DNA of 64,000 nt from Acanthosepion esculentum (GCA_964036315.1 OZ038480.1:6642703-6706702), one strand, 5' to 3'. Shown: positions 10,221-21,639, counted from the stretch's first letter. Notes: generated from the sequence alone by a model not told the origin. Translations and numbers: made by a program.

Positions 10221-11041
10221 GATGTTCTAGTGTCCAAAAATTCTCAATGTTCTAGTGTCCAAAAATTGTTGATGTTCTAGTGTCCAAAAATTGTTGATGT
10301 TCTAGTGTCCAAAAATTCTTGATGTTCTAGTGTCCAAAAATTCTTGATGTTCTAGTGTCCAAAAATTCTTGATGTTCTAGTGTCCAAAAATTCTTGATGT
10401 TCTAGTGTCAAAAAATTCTTGATGTTCTAGTGTCCAAAAATTCTTAATGTTCTAGTGTCCAAAAATTCTTAATGTTCTAGTGTCCAAAAATTCTTAATGT
10501 TCTAGTGTCCAAAAATTCTTAATGTTCTAGTGTCCAAAAATTCTTAATGTTCTAGTGTCCAAAAATTCTTAATGTTCTAGTGTCCAAAAATTCTTAATGT
10601 TCTAGTGTCCAAAAATTCTTAATGTCCTAGTGTCTACAAATTCTTAATGTCCTAGTGTCTACAAATTCTTAATGTCCTAGTGTCCAAAAATTCTTAATGT
10701 TCTAGTATCCAAAAATTCTTAATGTTCTAGTGTCCAAAAATTCTTAATGTTCTAGTGTCCAAAAATTCTTAATGTCCTAGTGTCTACAAATTCTTAATGT
10801 CCTAGTGTCTACAAATTCTTAATGTCCTAGTGTCTACAAATTCTTAATGTCCTAGTGTCTACAAATTCTTAATGTCCTAGTGTCTACAAATTCTTAATGT
10901 CCTAGTGTCCAAAAATTCTCAATGTTCTAATGTCCAAAAATTCTTGATGTTCTAGTGTCTACAAATTCTTAATGTCCTAGTGTCCAAAAATTCTCTATGT
11001 CCTAGTGTCCAAAAATTCTCGATGTTCTAGTGTTCAAAAAC
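10221..11041. repeat. Minisatellite, 25-bp unit, about 33 copies, two variants
   Basis: The unit is GATGTTCTAGTGTCC followed by AAAAATTCTT with a strict 25-bp period from 10221 to 11021. Two variants alternate in blocks: type a (AATGTTCTAGTGTCCAAAAA) and type b (AATGTCCTAGTGTCTACAAA). Type b occurs at 10621-10670 and 10771-10895, and each b block is followed by a hybrid unit. This points to expansion of multi-unit blocks, not single units. There is almost no indel variation. Confidence 0.97.
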
Positions 11042-11513
11042 TACCGAGTTTCATCCAAAAAGAAAGCATCATCTTTACTTAATTAGCTTAAAATTTGTTA
11101 CAGATTCTGCTTGGCCATCTTGGGAATTTTTCTCCGTCTATGGAGTTTCTGGTTGAATGAAACATTCAGCTGGGGATAAAGGTAGGTGGAGTGGCTATCC
11201 AGATGGTTTGATTTCCTTCCAACAGAATGGTTAAAGCTTCTGTTTGTATTCACACTGCTTGAATTTCTACTTCTGTTAAAACAAAGACCAAAATCCACTT
11301 TGTCTGACACTTTTGCATCTTTCTTCTTTTTGACTGAAGGTGCTATACTTGTCTCTCTTTTGATTTGAGTTAATAAAACTGTATTAGCAATGGAAATGAT
11401 ACTGAAATGTCCTTTCATGATCGTCAGTTGTTCTGACATTTACTGTGGCCCTAACTTGTTTTTAATTTTCTTGTGATATGTTTGCACTTTGCTTTCTTAA
11501 TTTTGCTACAACT
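11042..11513. other. No recognised feature
   Basis: Contains a 113-codon minus-strand frame (11439-11098) of low complexity without any domain I recognise, and short plus-strand frames. I do not call a gene here. Confidence 0.4.
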
Positions 11514-12497
11514 GTGTCCAATTCAGCTGTTCCTAATTTTCATCAACAACCTTCCCGATGTCATCAGTTCTCAACTCAATATCTATTCTGATGACACAGC
11601 TATTTACTCTTGTCTTAATAATAAATCTGATTTGTTCAATAAGGTCAAATTGGCAGCTGATCTAAAAAATGACCTACAATCTGTTGTTAACTGGGGCAAG
11701 GAATGGCTTGCTAATTTCAATGCCTCCAAAATGAAATTTCTTTCTTTCTTCTGATGTTAACCTCCAGGAGAGTGATTCATTGTACTTTCTCAAGCTAACA
11801 TTTTCCACTTACATGACATAGAAAGATTATATTGAATCAATTCTAGATCTGCTGCTAGAAACATTGGTTCACTGTGGCATGCTACCCAATTTTTCACTCC
11901 AGGATCTATTTTACACGTTTATAAGTTTACTGTTGGTTCATGCATTGAATATTGCTGCCACATCTGGTCTGGTTGTTTCTGTCATATATTTAGAGATTCT
12001 TGATAAAATTTAAAGAAGAATCTGCAATATTATTGATCCTGATCTGGCATCTCAGTTTCAGTCACTTTCCAACCACTATAATGTAGCTTCCCTCTGTCTT
12101 TTCTATAAATGCTAATTGTTCTGATAAAATTTCCTCTATGGTACCTAGACTTTATGAATTTAAGCACAGTACTAGATTAGCAGCAAGGCCTCATCATTTT
12201 ACAATTGAAATGGCTTGATGTAACCATAAGTTCTATGCTAACAATTTCTTCTCTCGCACTTCTCACTTGTGGAACTCTCTTCTGGCTTCTTGCTTCCCAG
12301 TCAACTTTGATCTTCAAAATTTTAAATGTAAATGTAATGTCAATCGTTATCTTCTGTCTTCTTAATTCCTGTTCTTTTATTGTTTTCGCACCTTAATAAT
12401 GTTTTCTTTTCTCATATTCTCTCACACAGAGTAACCCCTTGCATCTTAGTGGCTCCATTGCTCCATTGCTTTGCTTGGGGTGAAATGATTAGTATAA
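11514..12497 (+). mobile_element. LINE family I, 5'-truncated, copy 2
   Basis: Begins inside the RT palm at PIQLFLIFINNLPDVISSQL and keeps a catalytic motif variant YSDD at 11584-11595, followed by TAIYSC and DLQSVVNWGKEWLANFNASK. The frame breaks at about 11754. Beyond that, the homologous sequence of the C-terminal region continues with stops and indels to about 12350. It ends in the family 3' terminus (TTGCATCTTAGTGGCT ... TTGCTTGGGGTGAAATGATT). It is more decayed than copy 1 but extends further 5', and it is useful for placing the RT active site. Confidence 0.85.
11527..11754 (+). pseudogene. LINE RT palm fragment with YSDD motif
   Basis: An open frame in which FINNLPDV precedes the motif C region NIYSDDTAIYS (canonical YADD). 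It is followed by the helix DLKNDLQSVVNWGKEWLANF seen also in copy 1 and in the 43-kb copy. The frame ends at a stop at 11752-11754; homologous sequence downstream lies in other frames. It is a remnant without endonuclease or RT fingers. Confidence 0.75.
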
Positions 12498-14105
12498 AAA
12501 TTCTGTTAAGCGTGTGTAAACTGACATATCTGTGGGTTTCTAAATAGATTTGTAGGCTATGAATGCAGACTTGTTGCTGTCTTCTTTAAAGAAGGTGCCA
12601 AATTTATTATAAAGTTTTTCCATTTCATTTACTTTATTTAGATCCTTCAAATTACTCCCCAATATAAAAAGCTCTTTAACTTTGCCTTCTAAAGTGAAAA
12701 AAACAAACAGTAGATGCTGATGAACATTTAAGCTTAAATTAAAGCTTTATTCAAAGCAATTTGACCACTGCACATATGTGAGGTTTGACCATCACATTTT
12801 TTTTATAGTAGGGTAGTTCAAGGGGGAGACAACTACGGCTGCCTTCACCACATTTTGCTTCAACATTTATAGCCATTTCCTGTAATTCATTTTCTTTCTT
12901 GACGTTTCATACTTATCTGAATTCAGTAGTCACTGTGCCTAATGTTTTGAGGCCATTTTTTAAAGAATTATTGTAAATCAATTTTTAGCATGTTCCTCCA
13001 TTATGATCTCAGAATTGACTATTTAACCAGATTATCTTCTAAAATATAAAATTGAGTTTTTGTTCCTTTCCTATTGATGCAAATGTTCAGGTATTTTTGT
13101 TCATGACATCATCTGAAAATTTTGAAACAGAATCATTTCAAAATCTTAGCATTTTCTTGATCTTCTTTTATTGGTTAAATCTTAGTATTTTAAGCTCAAC
13201 CATTCATGAAAGGATTTTTTATTTATCCTTTGCCAAACTGAAAATAATATTTCACTACTTTGCCCGTTCTGCCTGTTGCTGCTGGCGTCAATTAAAATAT
13301 TATGACTTCAACTTGAGATTAATTTCATCTTATTTCTTCTTTTCATTATTGATTGTGAAATCATGAATTAAGTTTTTTCAGTAGAATATTTGGAAGGGAA
13401 ACTTATCTTTTAACAGCTTTGATTAAATAAAATAGAAATTAATGCATAAAATGGCATTATTTCTCTTTTTTACAACAATTACAACCTCCTCATGGTTAAG
13501 ACAGTTCTGCATTTCCCATTAGCAGATGTAACCAATATTGAAGTCAAGTAAGAGGCCAAAATTTCAAATGCTGATTTTCAAGGCAAACACTCTTGATGTT
13601 GCAAAATCTTCTAATATATATCTTTACTTTTGTCTGACTTACCAGTAGACAAACCTGGACTTAGTAAATCATCATAGTTTGGCTTTGTGGACAAAGACTT
13701 TTTAGTTTTTCAACATCTGTTGCAAGTTCTCTAATAACTAGGAAGTATTTTTCATAGTAGAGATAGTCTGGCAACCAGAGGGAACACTAATTTTTTATAA
13801 AGTGATAACTATTCCCTAGTCAACCAATAAAGATTAAGGGCAACATCATTTATTTGGTTCAACTTGTTGTACCCCTTGTTAATTACAGTCAGTTTGATTT
13901 ATTTTTGTTAAAACCTTTGTTAAATGATAAAAATTAAAAACCATTGCAAAGGAATGAATATAATTTCATGACATATTCAAATTTAAAGGATTAAATTGTT
14001 CAATGCATTAGCATTTTTAACTTTATCAAATATACAACAATCCAGAAATGGTTAGTTTTTCATGAATCTACAAATAAGGCTGTTTATGGACACACACACA
14101 TTCAC
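12498..14105. other. No recognised gene
   Basis: 1.6 kb of AT-rich sequence. A 104-codon hydrophobic frame at 13052-13366 has no motif and a composition expected of AT-rich noise. A stretch at 13365-13395 (GAATTAAGTTTTTTCAGTAG) recurs at 46371-46390, indicating an unidentified dispersed repeat. Confidence 0.5.
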
Positions 14106-14414
14106 ACAGAAGATTGCTCAGTTCTTTGAGGACACATCTTTTCATAGCTCTAATTTTTCTAACTTGTTCTGGTTATCAGTTCTTTTCAGATAAATGAGGA
14201 CAAACATAAAGCTAACTGAGCAAATGAAAAGGTTCACTGTAATCATTGCGTCAAAGGCAGAGCACAGTGATTTAGAGATTACTAGCTTCCTGAATATTGC
14301 ATGGTCGTTTGTTGTCAAAGTTTGCAAAGAGCTAGAAGTCATTGATCAATATTCTACAGCATAAGCCAAACGTAAAATGCCTGCTAAGTGTCCTAATATC
14401 ATCAGCGCACCCAA

Positions 14415-14765
14415 ATTTGTATGAAAGGTACGGAAGATTATTGATAAGAACCCCAGAAAGTCAATTAACACTATTGTTAAGGATCTCAAGGTTCCAAAGC
14501 ACTTTATTGAAAGAATCGTGTGTGAGGATATTTGTTACAAGTCATATGTTGATGTGGAGAGGCCAATTCATGTCTGCAAAGATAAAAAAAACAACTGTTT
14601 GATCTGTCCAAAGCACTTGTGGAGCAAGCTGAAACATCAAAAGCCTGGAATACATTGCTTTTTTTCTAATGAGAAAAATTTGATCAGGGCAAAGGAATGA
14701 CAGATGCTCATGCATTGACCCCAAGGATGTTCCAACTGCCAAGCACAAAGTTTTCCACAACTGTG
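14415..14765 (+). pseudogene. Mariner-like transposase, N-terminal part
   Basis: Translation gives KIIDKNPRKSINTIVKDLKV and PKHFIERIVCEDICYKSYV, which match the second helix-turn-helix of IS630/Tc1/mariner transposases. A block PGIHCFFSNEKNLI follows at about 14645-14685, corresponding to the family motif FSDEKNF that contains the first catalytic aspartate; here the D is N. Downstream the sequence corresponding to the DVP...KFP segment is in another frame. The frame stops at 14700 and homology ends where repeat A is inserted at about 14771. Confidence 0.75.
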
Positions 14766-14770
14766 ATGGT

Positions 14771-15275
14771 CTGTCTATATTTCTGAGATGAGGTATTGTA
14801 ACTATTTTCACTATTCAGACGGTTGTCTTCATCTTTATTGTCATATTCACCATGTTTCAACCATTATACACTCTGACATTCTTCAGGTGGAATTTTTGAA
14901 CCAAACCTATTATAGGTAGAGTGTTATAATTCCATGCCCTTGGATGTCTTAGTTTTAGTTAATTCACATTGATAAGTTTTTGTTCTTTCTGCTGAGGTCA
15001 GGGTTTGACCTCACAACTCTTTGGGTCAAGTTACTATTAGGATCAATCAACCAATACTTTTAACCATGAATTTCAGGGACTTATAAATCTAATGTCTCAG
15101 GGTCTTTTTTTACCAGAGCTCATATTACAATTTTTTTTCTTCATCTCATTTGTTATTGTTGTTTTTCTCTTGTGCTCTGTATTACTGGTTCCCGTCCTGT
15201 ACTCATTTCTATGCTTGGCCGACTTAGAAGATCTTTATAGCCCAGCATATGTGCTGATTCCTTAGTTTTTTTTAT
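14771..15275 (-). mobile_element. Repeat A, copy 2, inserted in mariner transposase
   Basis: Starts (minus-strand 3' end) at CTGTCTATATTTCTGAGATG, the same terminus as the 44-kb copies, and continues through the tail core (about 14845-14890), a tRNA-like region (about 15000-15060) and the 5' segment to about 15275. It shares 1140-1345 with copy 1. It separates the two halves of the mariner transposase, so it inserted after the mariner element. The box B-like GAGGTCAAACCCTG is on the minus strand at about 14996-15010. Confidence 0.7.
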
Positions 15276-15329
15276 TTTCTAGTTATTTTCTCTGTCTATT
15301 ATTTCAACTTGTAGCTGTGGCAAGAAATA

Positions 15330-15680
15330 TAAAGAAGAAAGATGCTGACCTCTTAAGATAAGATTACAGAAACACCATAAGGCTATGACACGAGGGAAAA
15401 TAGAAAAGTCAGGCATGGCTGACCACATATGCAGTGAAAAGGAAGATCACCACCCTCTGACCTCCTAACTCTCCAGACCTGAATCTATTTGACTACAATG
15501 TATGGGTCATAGTCAAGAGAGAAGTCAAGCAACACCCTTGAAACACTATAACATTTCTGAAGTCCACCATAACTAGCACAATGTCCAAGATAGATAAAGA
15601 TTATCTGATTTGGGTGTGTGAACATTTCAGATTTCATATTGAAGGTGTCATCGATGCTAACATCAGATTTATTAAGTAGA
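15330..15680 (+). pseudogene. Mariner-like transposase, C-terminal part
   Basis: PPNSPDLNLFDYNVWVIVKR at 15461-15520 is the family's third catalytic block (SPDLNPxD). It is followed by EVKQHP, a stop, TFLKSTI and the terminal DYLIWVCEHFRFHIEGVI and DANIRFIK with a stop at 15678-15680. These match the C-terminus of mariner-type transposases. Preceding sequence is damaged; the second catalytic aspartate region is not clearly readable. Confidence 0.75.
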
Positions 15681-15793
15681 TTCTTTTAAGAAGGGTTTCA
15701 AGATTATTCATGTCAATTTTTTATCAAATAAAGTTCTTCTTTCATGACTTATGTGACTTTTACTAAATCCATTCGAAGAACTGAGCAATGCTG

Positions 15794-16619
15794 TATATAT
15801 ATGCAATCATAGACATCTTCAGTCATTACTAGATCAATGGCCTTCCCAACCCCTTCCATGACAACCTTGACTGTGTTGATTTCTGCCATGTTTTACCAGT
15901 AGACCTCTCTGTCTCATTTCTCCATCTTTTATCTGGTCTTCTACTTTTTTTGTTATTCATTAGGCACCATTCAACCAACCTTTTGCTCCATCTGTTATTC
16001 TTTTTTTTATACTATGTATCCTGTCTGCTTCCATTTTTATCGCTTAATCATATTTGCGATATCTCTTACCTTGGTCTCTTCTCACATCCATATTTACCGC
16101 TCTCTACCACAGAGTTATTCCCAGCATTAGAGAAAGGGACAAAAGAAAAGAGAGAGGGGGGGATGGATAGGGAGATGGGGGGGGAGAAATCATTATTTGT
16201 TTATTAAATAAAATGATGAGAAATAAAAATGTCTTTAAATGTTTTCTTAAGAAATGTGAAAGATGTTTGATGCTGAATCTAATTTGATATTTCAATCCCC
16301 AAATCAGCATTAAAGAAAAACAATTTTAGAAAAACATTATAGGCAAGCATTATAGAAAAGCATTATAGAAAAATAAGTAACAATAATGTATGTCATGTCA
16401 TATAAGTTTCCAACACGTTTTTGACAAAATCTCTTATTCATAACATCATTTATTCACACATCAAAATATTTCCATGGCTTTATGTCATCTTTCAGATATA
16501 TTGTGTTTTCCTCATAAAAGAGTGACTCCATGAATTTCCTGATATCTTGAATGTGTTGAAATCACTATTCAAGAATTTTTGTATGAAGCAAAACAAGTGA
16601 TAGTTTTCTTCCACACTTC
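15794..16619. other. No recognised gene
   Basis: Contains a purine-rich patch with long G runs at about 16130-16190 (GAGAGGGGGGGATGG, GGGGGGGAG) but no coding motif or element end. Confidence 0.5.
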
Positions 16620-16885
16620 ACCAGATATATCTAGAGATTCTTAACAAAATCCAAAAAATAATCTGCAATGTTATTGGTCCTGATGTTATATCTCAGATTC
16701 GGTCAGTTTCCCAACACTGTAACAGCTTCCTGTGCCTTTTATATAAATATTTTCATGGTAATTGTTCTGCTAGGTCTCATTATATTACAGTTGAAATGGC
16801 TATAGATGTAACTGTAAGTTTTATGCTAATAGTTTATTGCTTGTAGAAATCTCTTCCAGCTTCTTGACTTCCTGTCAATTAGTAG
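16620..16885 (+). mobile_element. LINE family I, copy 3, 5' part
   Basis: Nucleotide similarity to copy 2 runs from the DKIQRRICNVIG region (AAATCCAAAAAATAATCTGC) through the SSxDVA...FYKYFHG region to CTTCCTGTCAATTA. It is then broken by an insertion, and the same LINE resumes at 17805. Coding capacity is lost. Confidence 0.7.
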
Positions 16886-17240
16886 TCCTGTGTATGATAA
16901 TAAACTACATCTGGCAGCAAGGTCTTTGATCAGAAGATTGGTGGTTTTGAGGAGCATGGAATCACCTCTTAATTGCAGTTGTTCCCAGCCCCACCTGACG
17001 TGGGGTAGAAGCACCTGTTAGGGTCCTAGCTGTGGGCAATAATGAACCTTCTAAACTAAACAAAACAGTATAAAAATACATTTTAATAGTAAAAATACCA
17101 GCACGTAGTGGACCGTGGGTTTATGTGTTGTTAAATTAGGAACACATGCATTTATTCCTGCTAGAAGAAGGTCCACTACAAGAACATGGCGGAGTCAGAG
17201 ATTGAATCCACCATAAAGAAGTGTAAAGAAAACCAACAAG

Positions 17241-17282
<42 letters not shown>

Positions 17283-17804
17283 CCCAATTTTGTTTCATTT
17301 ATTTTATCCAGATATTATATATATATATATATATAAATAAATATATGTATTAAACAACAAAATTTACAAGTGACATAGACATTAACATTTGTGTGTGAAT
17401 GTAAAGAGTTTGTATTCTGGTAAATGTTCGTACGTACGTGTGTGTGTGTGTGTTTGATAGCGTTTTTTTCCACAAGTGGGTAAAACGCAGATCTCTGTGA
17501 GAGATCACATTTTGTAAATGTGTCTGCTGAAATGCAAAGTGAAAAGAGAACAAGGCAAGAAATCGCCCAGTATTTATAGTGTAGGGACAGCATCCTCTGG
17601 TGGACAATTTGGACAATTTGGAGTTAACTCTGACAAGCATTACATTTTTGTATAAAAAAAATTACCAACAATACCTATTTATAGTAAAGTTACCAACAAT
17701 ATATTTTATCTGTAGTTAAACCTATAAAACTGTGTTCAAAATATTTAGATTTCAGTATTAAATGACCCATAGAGGTTTTGATAAGCTGCTAAACAAAATC
17801 AACG
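16886..17804. mobile_element. Unclassified insertion of about 0.92 kb inside LINE copy 3
   Basis: The LINE reads GTCAATTAG before and GTTAACTAGG after this block, resembling an imperfect short target duplication. The inserted DNA holds a G+C-richer start (about 16905-17040, with GTTGTTCCCAGCCCCACC), two (AT)n tracts (17244-17276 and 17314-17345) and a TG tract near 17440. I recognise no transposase, LTR or SINE promoter. Whether it arrived as one unit is uncertain. Confidence 0.4.
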
Positions 17805-17995
17805 AACCTGTTAACTAGGATCATCAAAAATTTCAATTTAATGTTAATTGTCATCTTCTGTTTCTTTAAATCCTGCTCTTTTTATTGTCCTGTCTCCGCA
17901 ATAACGTTTTTTTCAGTTTCTTTCATCCTCATTAAATGCTTGCATCTTAGTGGCTATATTGCCTTGCTTGTGGTGAAATGACTAAAAAAAAAAAA
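17805..17995 (+). mobile_element. LINE family I, copy 3, 3' end
   Basis: Resumes with ATCATCAAAAATTTCAATTT, matching the 3' UTR junction of the other copies. It ends TTGCATCTTAGTGGCTATAT ... TTGCTTGTGGTGAAATGACT followed by 12 A residues. This is the canonical family 3' terminus with a poly(A) tail. Confidence 0.75.
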
Positions 17996-18841
17996 GAATA
18001 ATTATTACCTCTCTCCTAAAATGGCTGTGAAAATGGTCTAATGGTCATTATCATGAGAAGTGGAATTGGTGAGCTATGTTCAAATTCTGGAGGAGATTGT
18101 TTGGTTCACTTTACTTTGATTTCTTTTTTCTAAAGGCATTAATGCAAATTAAATGATTTAAAAGAACAATCCTTTTACCTTGGGAACAGATTGTAATGAG
18201 TGTTCCATAATATTTTAATCCATTTTCATATATATTTCATACACTAAATGCAACAATTTTTATGGGCCAGAGGTAGTAGGAAAGAAAGTCTGCTGGTCTA
18301 TTTATATCATAATTAGAATAGAAAGTAATAAGAGAAACCGAAATCATGTGTGTCATTAAGCATTGGAATTCTATACAAGGAATATTTGCAAGTATTTGGC
18401 TTGAGTAAAGGTTGCTTCATTGGCAAAGCTCTTTGAGTAACAATTGATTATGAGAAAGTCAGTAATTCATTCTGACGTGAAATTGATGTAAATGTTCTGA
18501 TGAAACAAAAATGTTCATCTTTACATTCATTACCCATTTTCATGGCAGAGAAATCCATAGAAAATCTATTGAATGAGCCAATGTCCTTAAAATGTTGGCA
18601 CACTGCAAAAACCAGAACAGTTGCCAAATGTCTCTTCAAATTTACATATATGATGTATGTAATACTAGTAAGGTTACTTGGTACTAATCAAGTTATAATG
18701 ATGAAAGTAATTGAACTGCTTTCGGAAAGAATAAAACTAGTGAAAATAATAAAAATAGTACAATTTTAGAATTTATATCAATGATTATTTTCATTTACTA
18801 ATAGGTTATTTATATTTTATTTATTTTTGTGTCCTTTTTTC
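17996..18841. other. No recognised feature
   Basis: AT-rich unique sequence. An 89-codon plus-strand frame at 18500-18769 shows no recognisable motif, and I do not treat it as a gene. Confidence 0.5.
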
Positions 18842-19170
18842 CCCATCATGTTCACCAAATATATGGTTTAGAGAGACACTCAAGGTAGAGGGTTACTGAA
18901 AGATGTTTGTGATATAAATGTAAGATAAGATGGTAGAAATTGAAGATTATGAAGATAAGAAATATAATTAATGATCGATCTTTGACTGGAAGTGGTCAAG
19001 ATTTAAGTTTTTGGGGAAGCATCCACATGGGAGTCTGTTCCTCAAAGTAGCAGTTCTTGTGAAAAAGCTGTTTGGGTGGAACTTTTTCCTTACAATTGAA
19101 ATACACGGGGAAATGAGGGTGATTCAACTCCATGGAGATAGCATGGTGTGTCCTAGCTTTAAAAGTCTAA
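18842..19170 (-). mobile_element. Jockey-like LINE family III, 3' end fragment, copy 1
   Basis: On the minus strand, a damaged frame around 19105-19015 reads pieces like FFTRTATLRNRLPCGCFP, the terminal RT-associated block (RTxxLWNRLPxGCFP). A 3' UTR with CAGTAACCCTCTACCTTGAG and TGTCTC follows. The same coding block and 3' UTR occur at 60152-60645. The 3' sequence differs from family I, so I list it as a separate family within the jockey-like group. Confidence 0.65.
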
Positions 19171-19600
19171 ACTGAAATTAAAAAATAGAGCTTATCTGAA
19201 CATTTACCCTGGAAACTGTGATAGGCAGGGTTGTGTATGTAGCTGGACTTGTGGAAGTTTCATGAGTTTTAACTAAGATTATCCATTATCTCATGCATCT
19301 ATTCTTCTCTCAGCCTGTATCTTCTCATTCTATCCCTTATCCCTTCCAATATTTGTTGCCTGTCCATATTTTATCTAAATGTTATATAAACAGGGATTAG
19401 TTTCATATGCAAAAAACAAAGAATGTACAAATATCTTTTTTACTACAACCTCTCTTTTATCTTTCTTTTGCTCTATATCTTTAAAATGAATATTATTGGT
19501 TGGTATTTTTAAATTTTTTCATCACTACCTGCTTTTTAGTCTCTTGATATTTAGCCAACAAGCTGATGTCTTTCATCTTCCTCTCCTTCTCTGTCTCTAC
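19171..19600. other. No recognised feature
   Basis: Spacer of AT-rich, locally pyrimidine-rich sequence before an AT tract. No motifs. Confidence 0.5.

Positions 19601-19660
<60 letters not shown>
19601..19660. repeat. (AT)n microsatellite
   Basis: About 60 bp of AT dinucleotides, preceded by CTCTGTCTCTACATATACATAT. Confidence 0.95.
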
Positions 19661-19663
<3 letters not shown>

Positions 19664-19812
19664 TACATGTTTCATTAAATAATATAGATAAGTGTTGCCT
19701 ATATATTTTATGTAAGTTCTTTTCATATCGTCTGATAAGCTTAATAACATTATCATTAAACAATGAAAGAAAATCACAATATTGATACATATTTTTTTAA
19801 TCCAATCTAAGC

Positions 19813-19838
19813 TTTCGGCTTACATAAGCCATTATCAA
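19813..19838 (-). other. Hammerhead-like core (candidate Penelope/SINE tail)
   Basis: The minus strand reads TTGATAA, then T, GGCTTATGTAAGCC (a perfect inverted repeat that can form a 5-bp stem with a 4-nt loop), then GAAA and GCTTAG. This follows the hammerhead order CUGANGA - helix II - GAAA with two deviations in the first box. Hammerhead motifs are established in Penelope-like retroelements and related non-autonomous elements. No helix I/III or cleavage site was demonstrated, and no reverse transcriptase adjoins. Confidence 0.3.
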
Positions 19839-20083
19839 AGATAACAATTACACAATATATTAAGCAATACACGAACAAGAAATTGATGATAGTCTGTTTT
19901 TGTTTACATGGATGATTTCCAAGCAACGATAAACACGTGCATATAAGACGCTGAAAGCGAAAATCGCACGACAGCTCATGACGTCACACATGACCACGCG
20001 AGAGTGAATCCGATGAGTATTGAGTATGGAAAGCCGTTGGTATGAACCAATGGCTTCTGTTACTAATTATAGGCATTTATATA

Positions 20084-20132
20084 TATATATAGTTAGATAG
20101 ATAGATAGATAGATAGATAATATTAGTGTTCA

Positions 20133-20201
<69 letters not shown>

Positions 20202-20612
20202 TATATAATATATATATATATAAATATATATAATATATATATATATATAAATATATATAATATATATATATATATAAATATATATAATATATAAATATAT
20301 ATAATATATATATATATATATAAATATATATAATATATATATATATATAAATATATATAATATATATATATATATAAATATATATAATATATAAATATAT
20401 ATAATATATAAATATATATAATATATATATATATATATAAATATATATAATATATAAATATATATAATATATATATATATATATAAATATATATAATATA
20501 TAAATATATATAATATATAAATATATATAATATATAAATATATATAATATATAAATATATATAATATATATATATATATATAAATATATATAATATATAT
20601 ATATATATATAA

Positions 20613-20644
<32 letters not shown>

Positions 20645-20674
20645 AATATATATAATATATATATATATATATAA

Positions 20675-20705
<31 letters not shown>

Positions 20706-20836
20706 AATATATATAATATATATATATATAAATATACATAATATATATATGTATATATATATATATATATAAATATATATAATATATATATATATATATA
20801 AATATATATAAATATATATATGTATATATAAAAATA
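20084..20836. repeat. TAGA microsatellite followed by a 690-bp AT-only array
   Basis: A (TAGA)n tract at about 20092-20119 is followed, after 25 bp, by about 690 bp composed almost only of A and T. The latter mixes pure (AT)n with repeated TATAAATATATATAATATAT modules of about 20-40 bp spacing, a higher-order pattern. Rare interruptions (ACATAATAT near 20734, ATGTATAT near 20750 and 20820) mark the right part. Long Tyr/Ile frames across it are by-products. Confidence 0.95.
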
Positions 20837-21639
20837 TAAAAATAAATTTCCAAGAGGAGAGAATCCAGGTAGAACTCAATGTCCAGGACAGAGTTAAATA
20901 ACGGTTTAAATGAGTGAGATACAGATAAATATGAATTATTTTTCGATGCATAATTCGCTACTGAATCGCTGACATATATATATTTTTCCTTTCACCTGGT
21001 TTTCTTTCTGTTTTCTTCTCTCTTTATACCTCCTGCTTTCCTTCCTTTATGAATCTTTTCCCCACCTCCTATCACCATCTTGCTTCTCCTCATTTACTAT
21101 TATTTCTTGTTCAGAAAGTGTCACAAGTTCAGCAGAGTCTGGAATCAAGCAGATACTACACTCTGATCCAAGGTAGGAAAACATTATGGCCATACATACA
21201 AACAAGCAGGATAATAGAAACGAAAATATTGAAAAGAATGAGGAGGCTTGTTGCCACTTGATCTCTAGAGAAACTCACCAGATTTGACTGAGATGAAACT
21301 CAGTAAATACTAAATAATAATAATAATAATCTTTTTTACTCATTGATTTTTTTTACACCAGAACTATTCATCGACCCTCATTGGGGATTAAATAACAGTA
21401 ATTGTTCTCAGTGTTCAAGCTGATTTTATAAAGTAACAATGTTGTCTAAATGATTTCTGTTCTTCAGATTTACGATTCTTTCAGTCTGATCATTGCTAAT
21501 CTTGTTGAAAACGATGTTTTCATTATGACTTAGCCAGAATTTAATTCCACAGAAATGGTCCTGACACTTTGTCCCTGAGTAATTTTTACACTCAAGCTAG
21601 AGTGAGAAAGTGGCTAATCAAACACATATAACATTCACC
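20837..21639. other. No recognised gene; one splice-flanked candidate
   Basis: Mostly unique sequence. A 58-bp stretch at 21115-21172 is bounded by a good polypyrimidine tract plus CAG and by AAG/GTAGGA, described under findings. An (AAT)n tract lies at about 21312-21329. Confidence 0.4.

Larger units (their letters stand above)
14106..15793 (+). mobile_element. Mariner/Tc1-like DNA transposon, interrupted
   Basis: Terminal inverted repeats are visible: ATTGCTCAGTTCTT at 14113-14126 and its complement AAGAACTGAGCAAT at 15776-15789, continuing a few bases on both sides. Between them lie the N-terminal half of a mariner-like transposase (about 14415-14765) and its C-terminal end (about 15330-15680). 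The two parts are separated by a repeat A insertion of about 0.5 kb. Without the insertion the element would be about 1.2 kb, the normal size for mariner. Stops and a changed catalytic residue show it is dead. Confidence 0.8.

Noticed and set aside
20077..20951. Minus-strand frames of 258 and 273 codons made of Tyr/Ile/Leu
   Set aside because: Translation of the AT array; the composition is dictated entirely by (AT)n.
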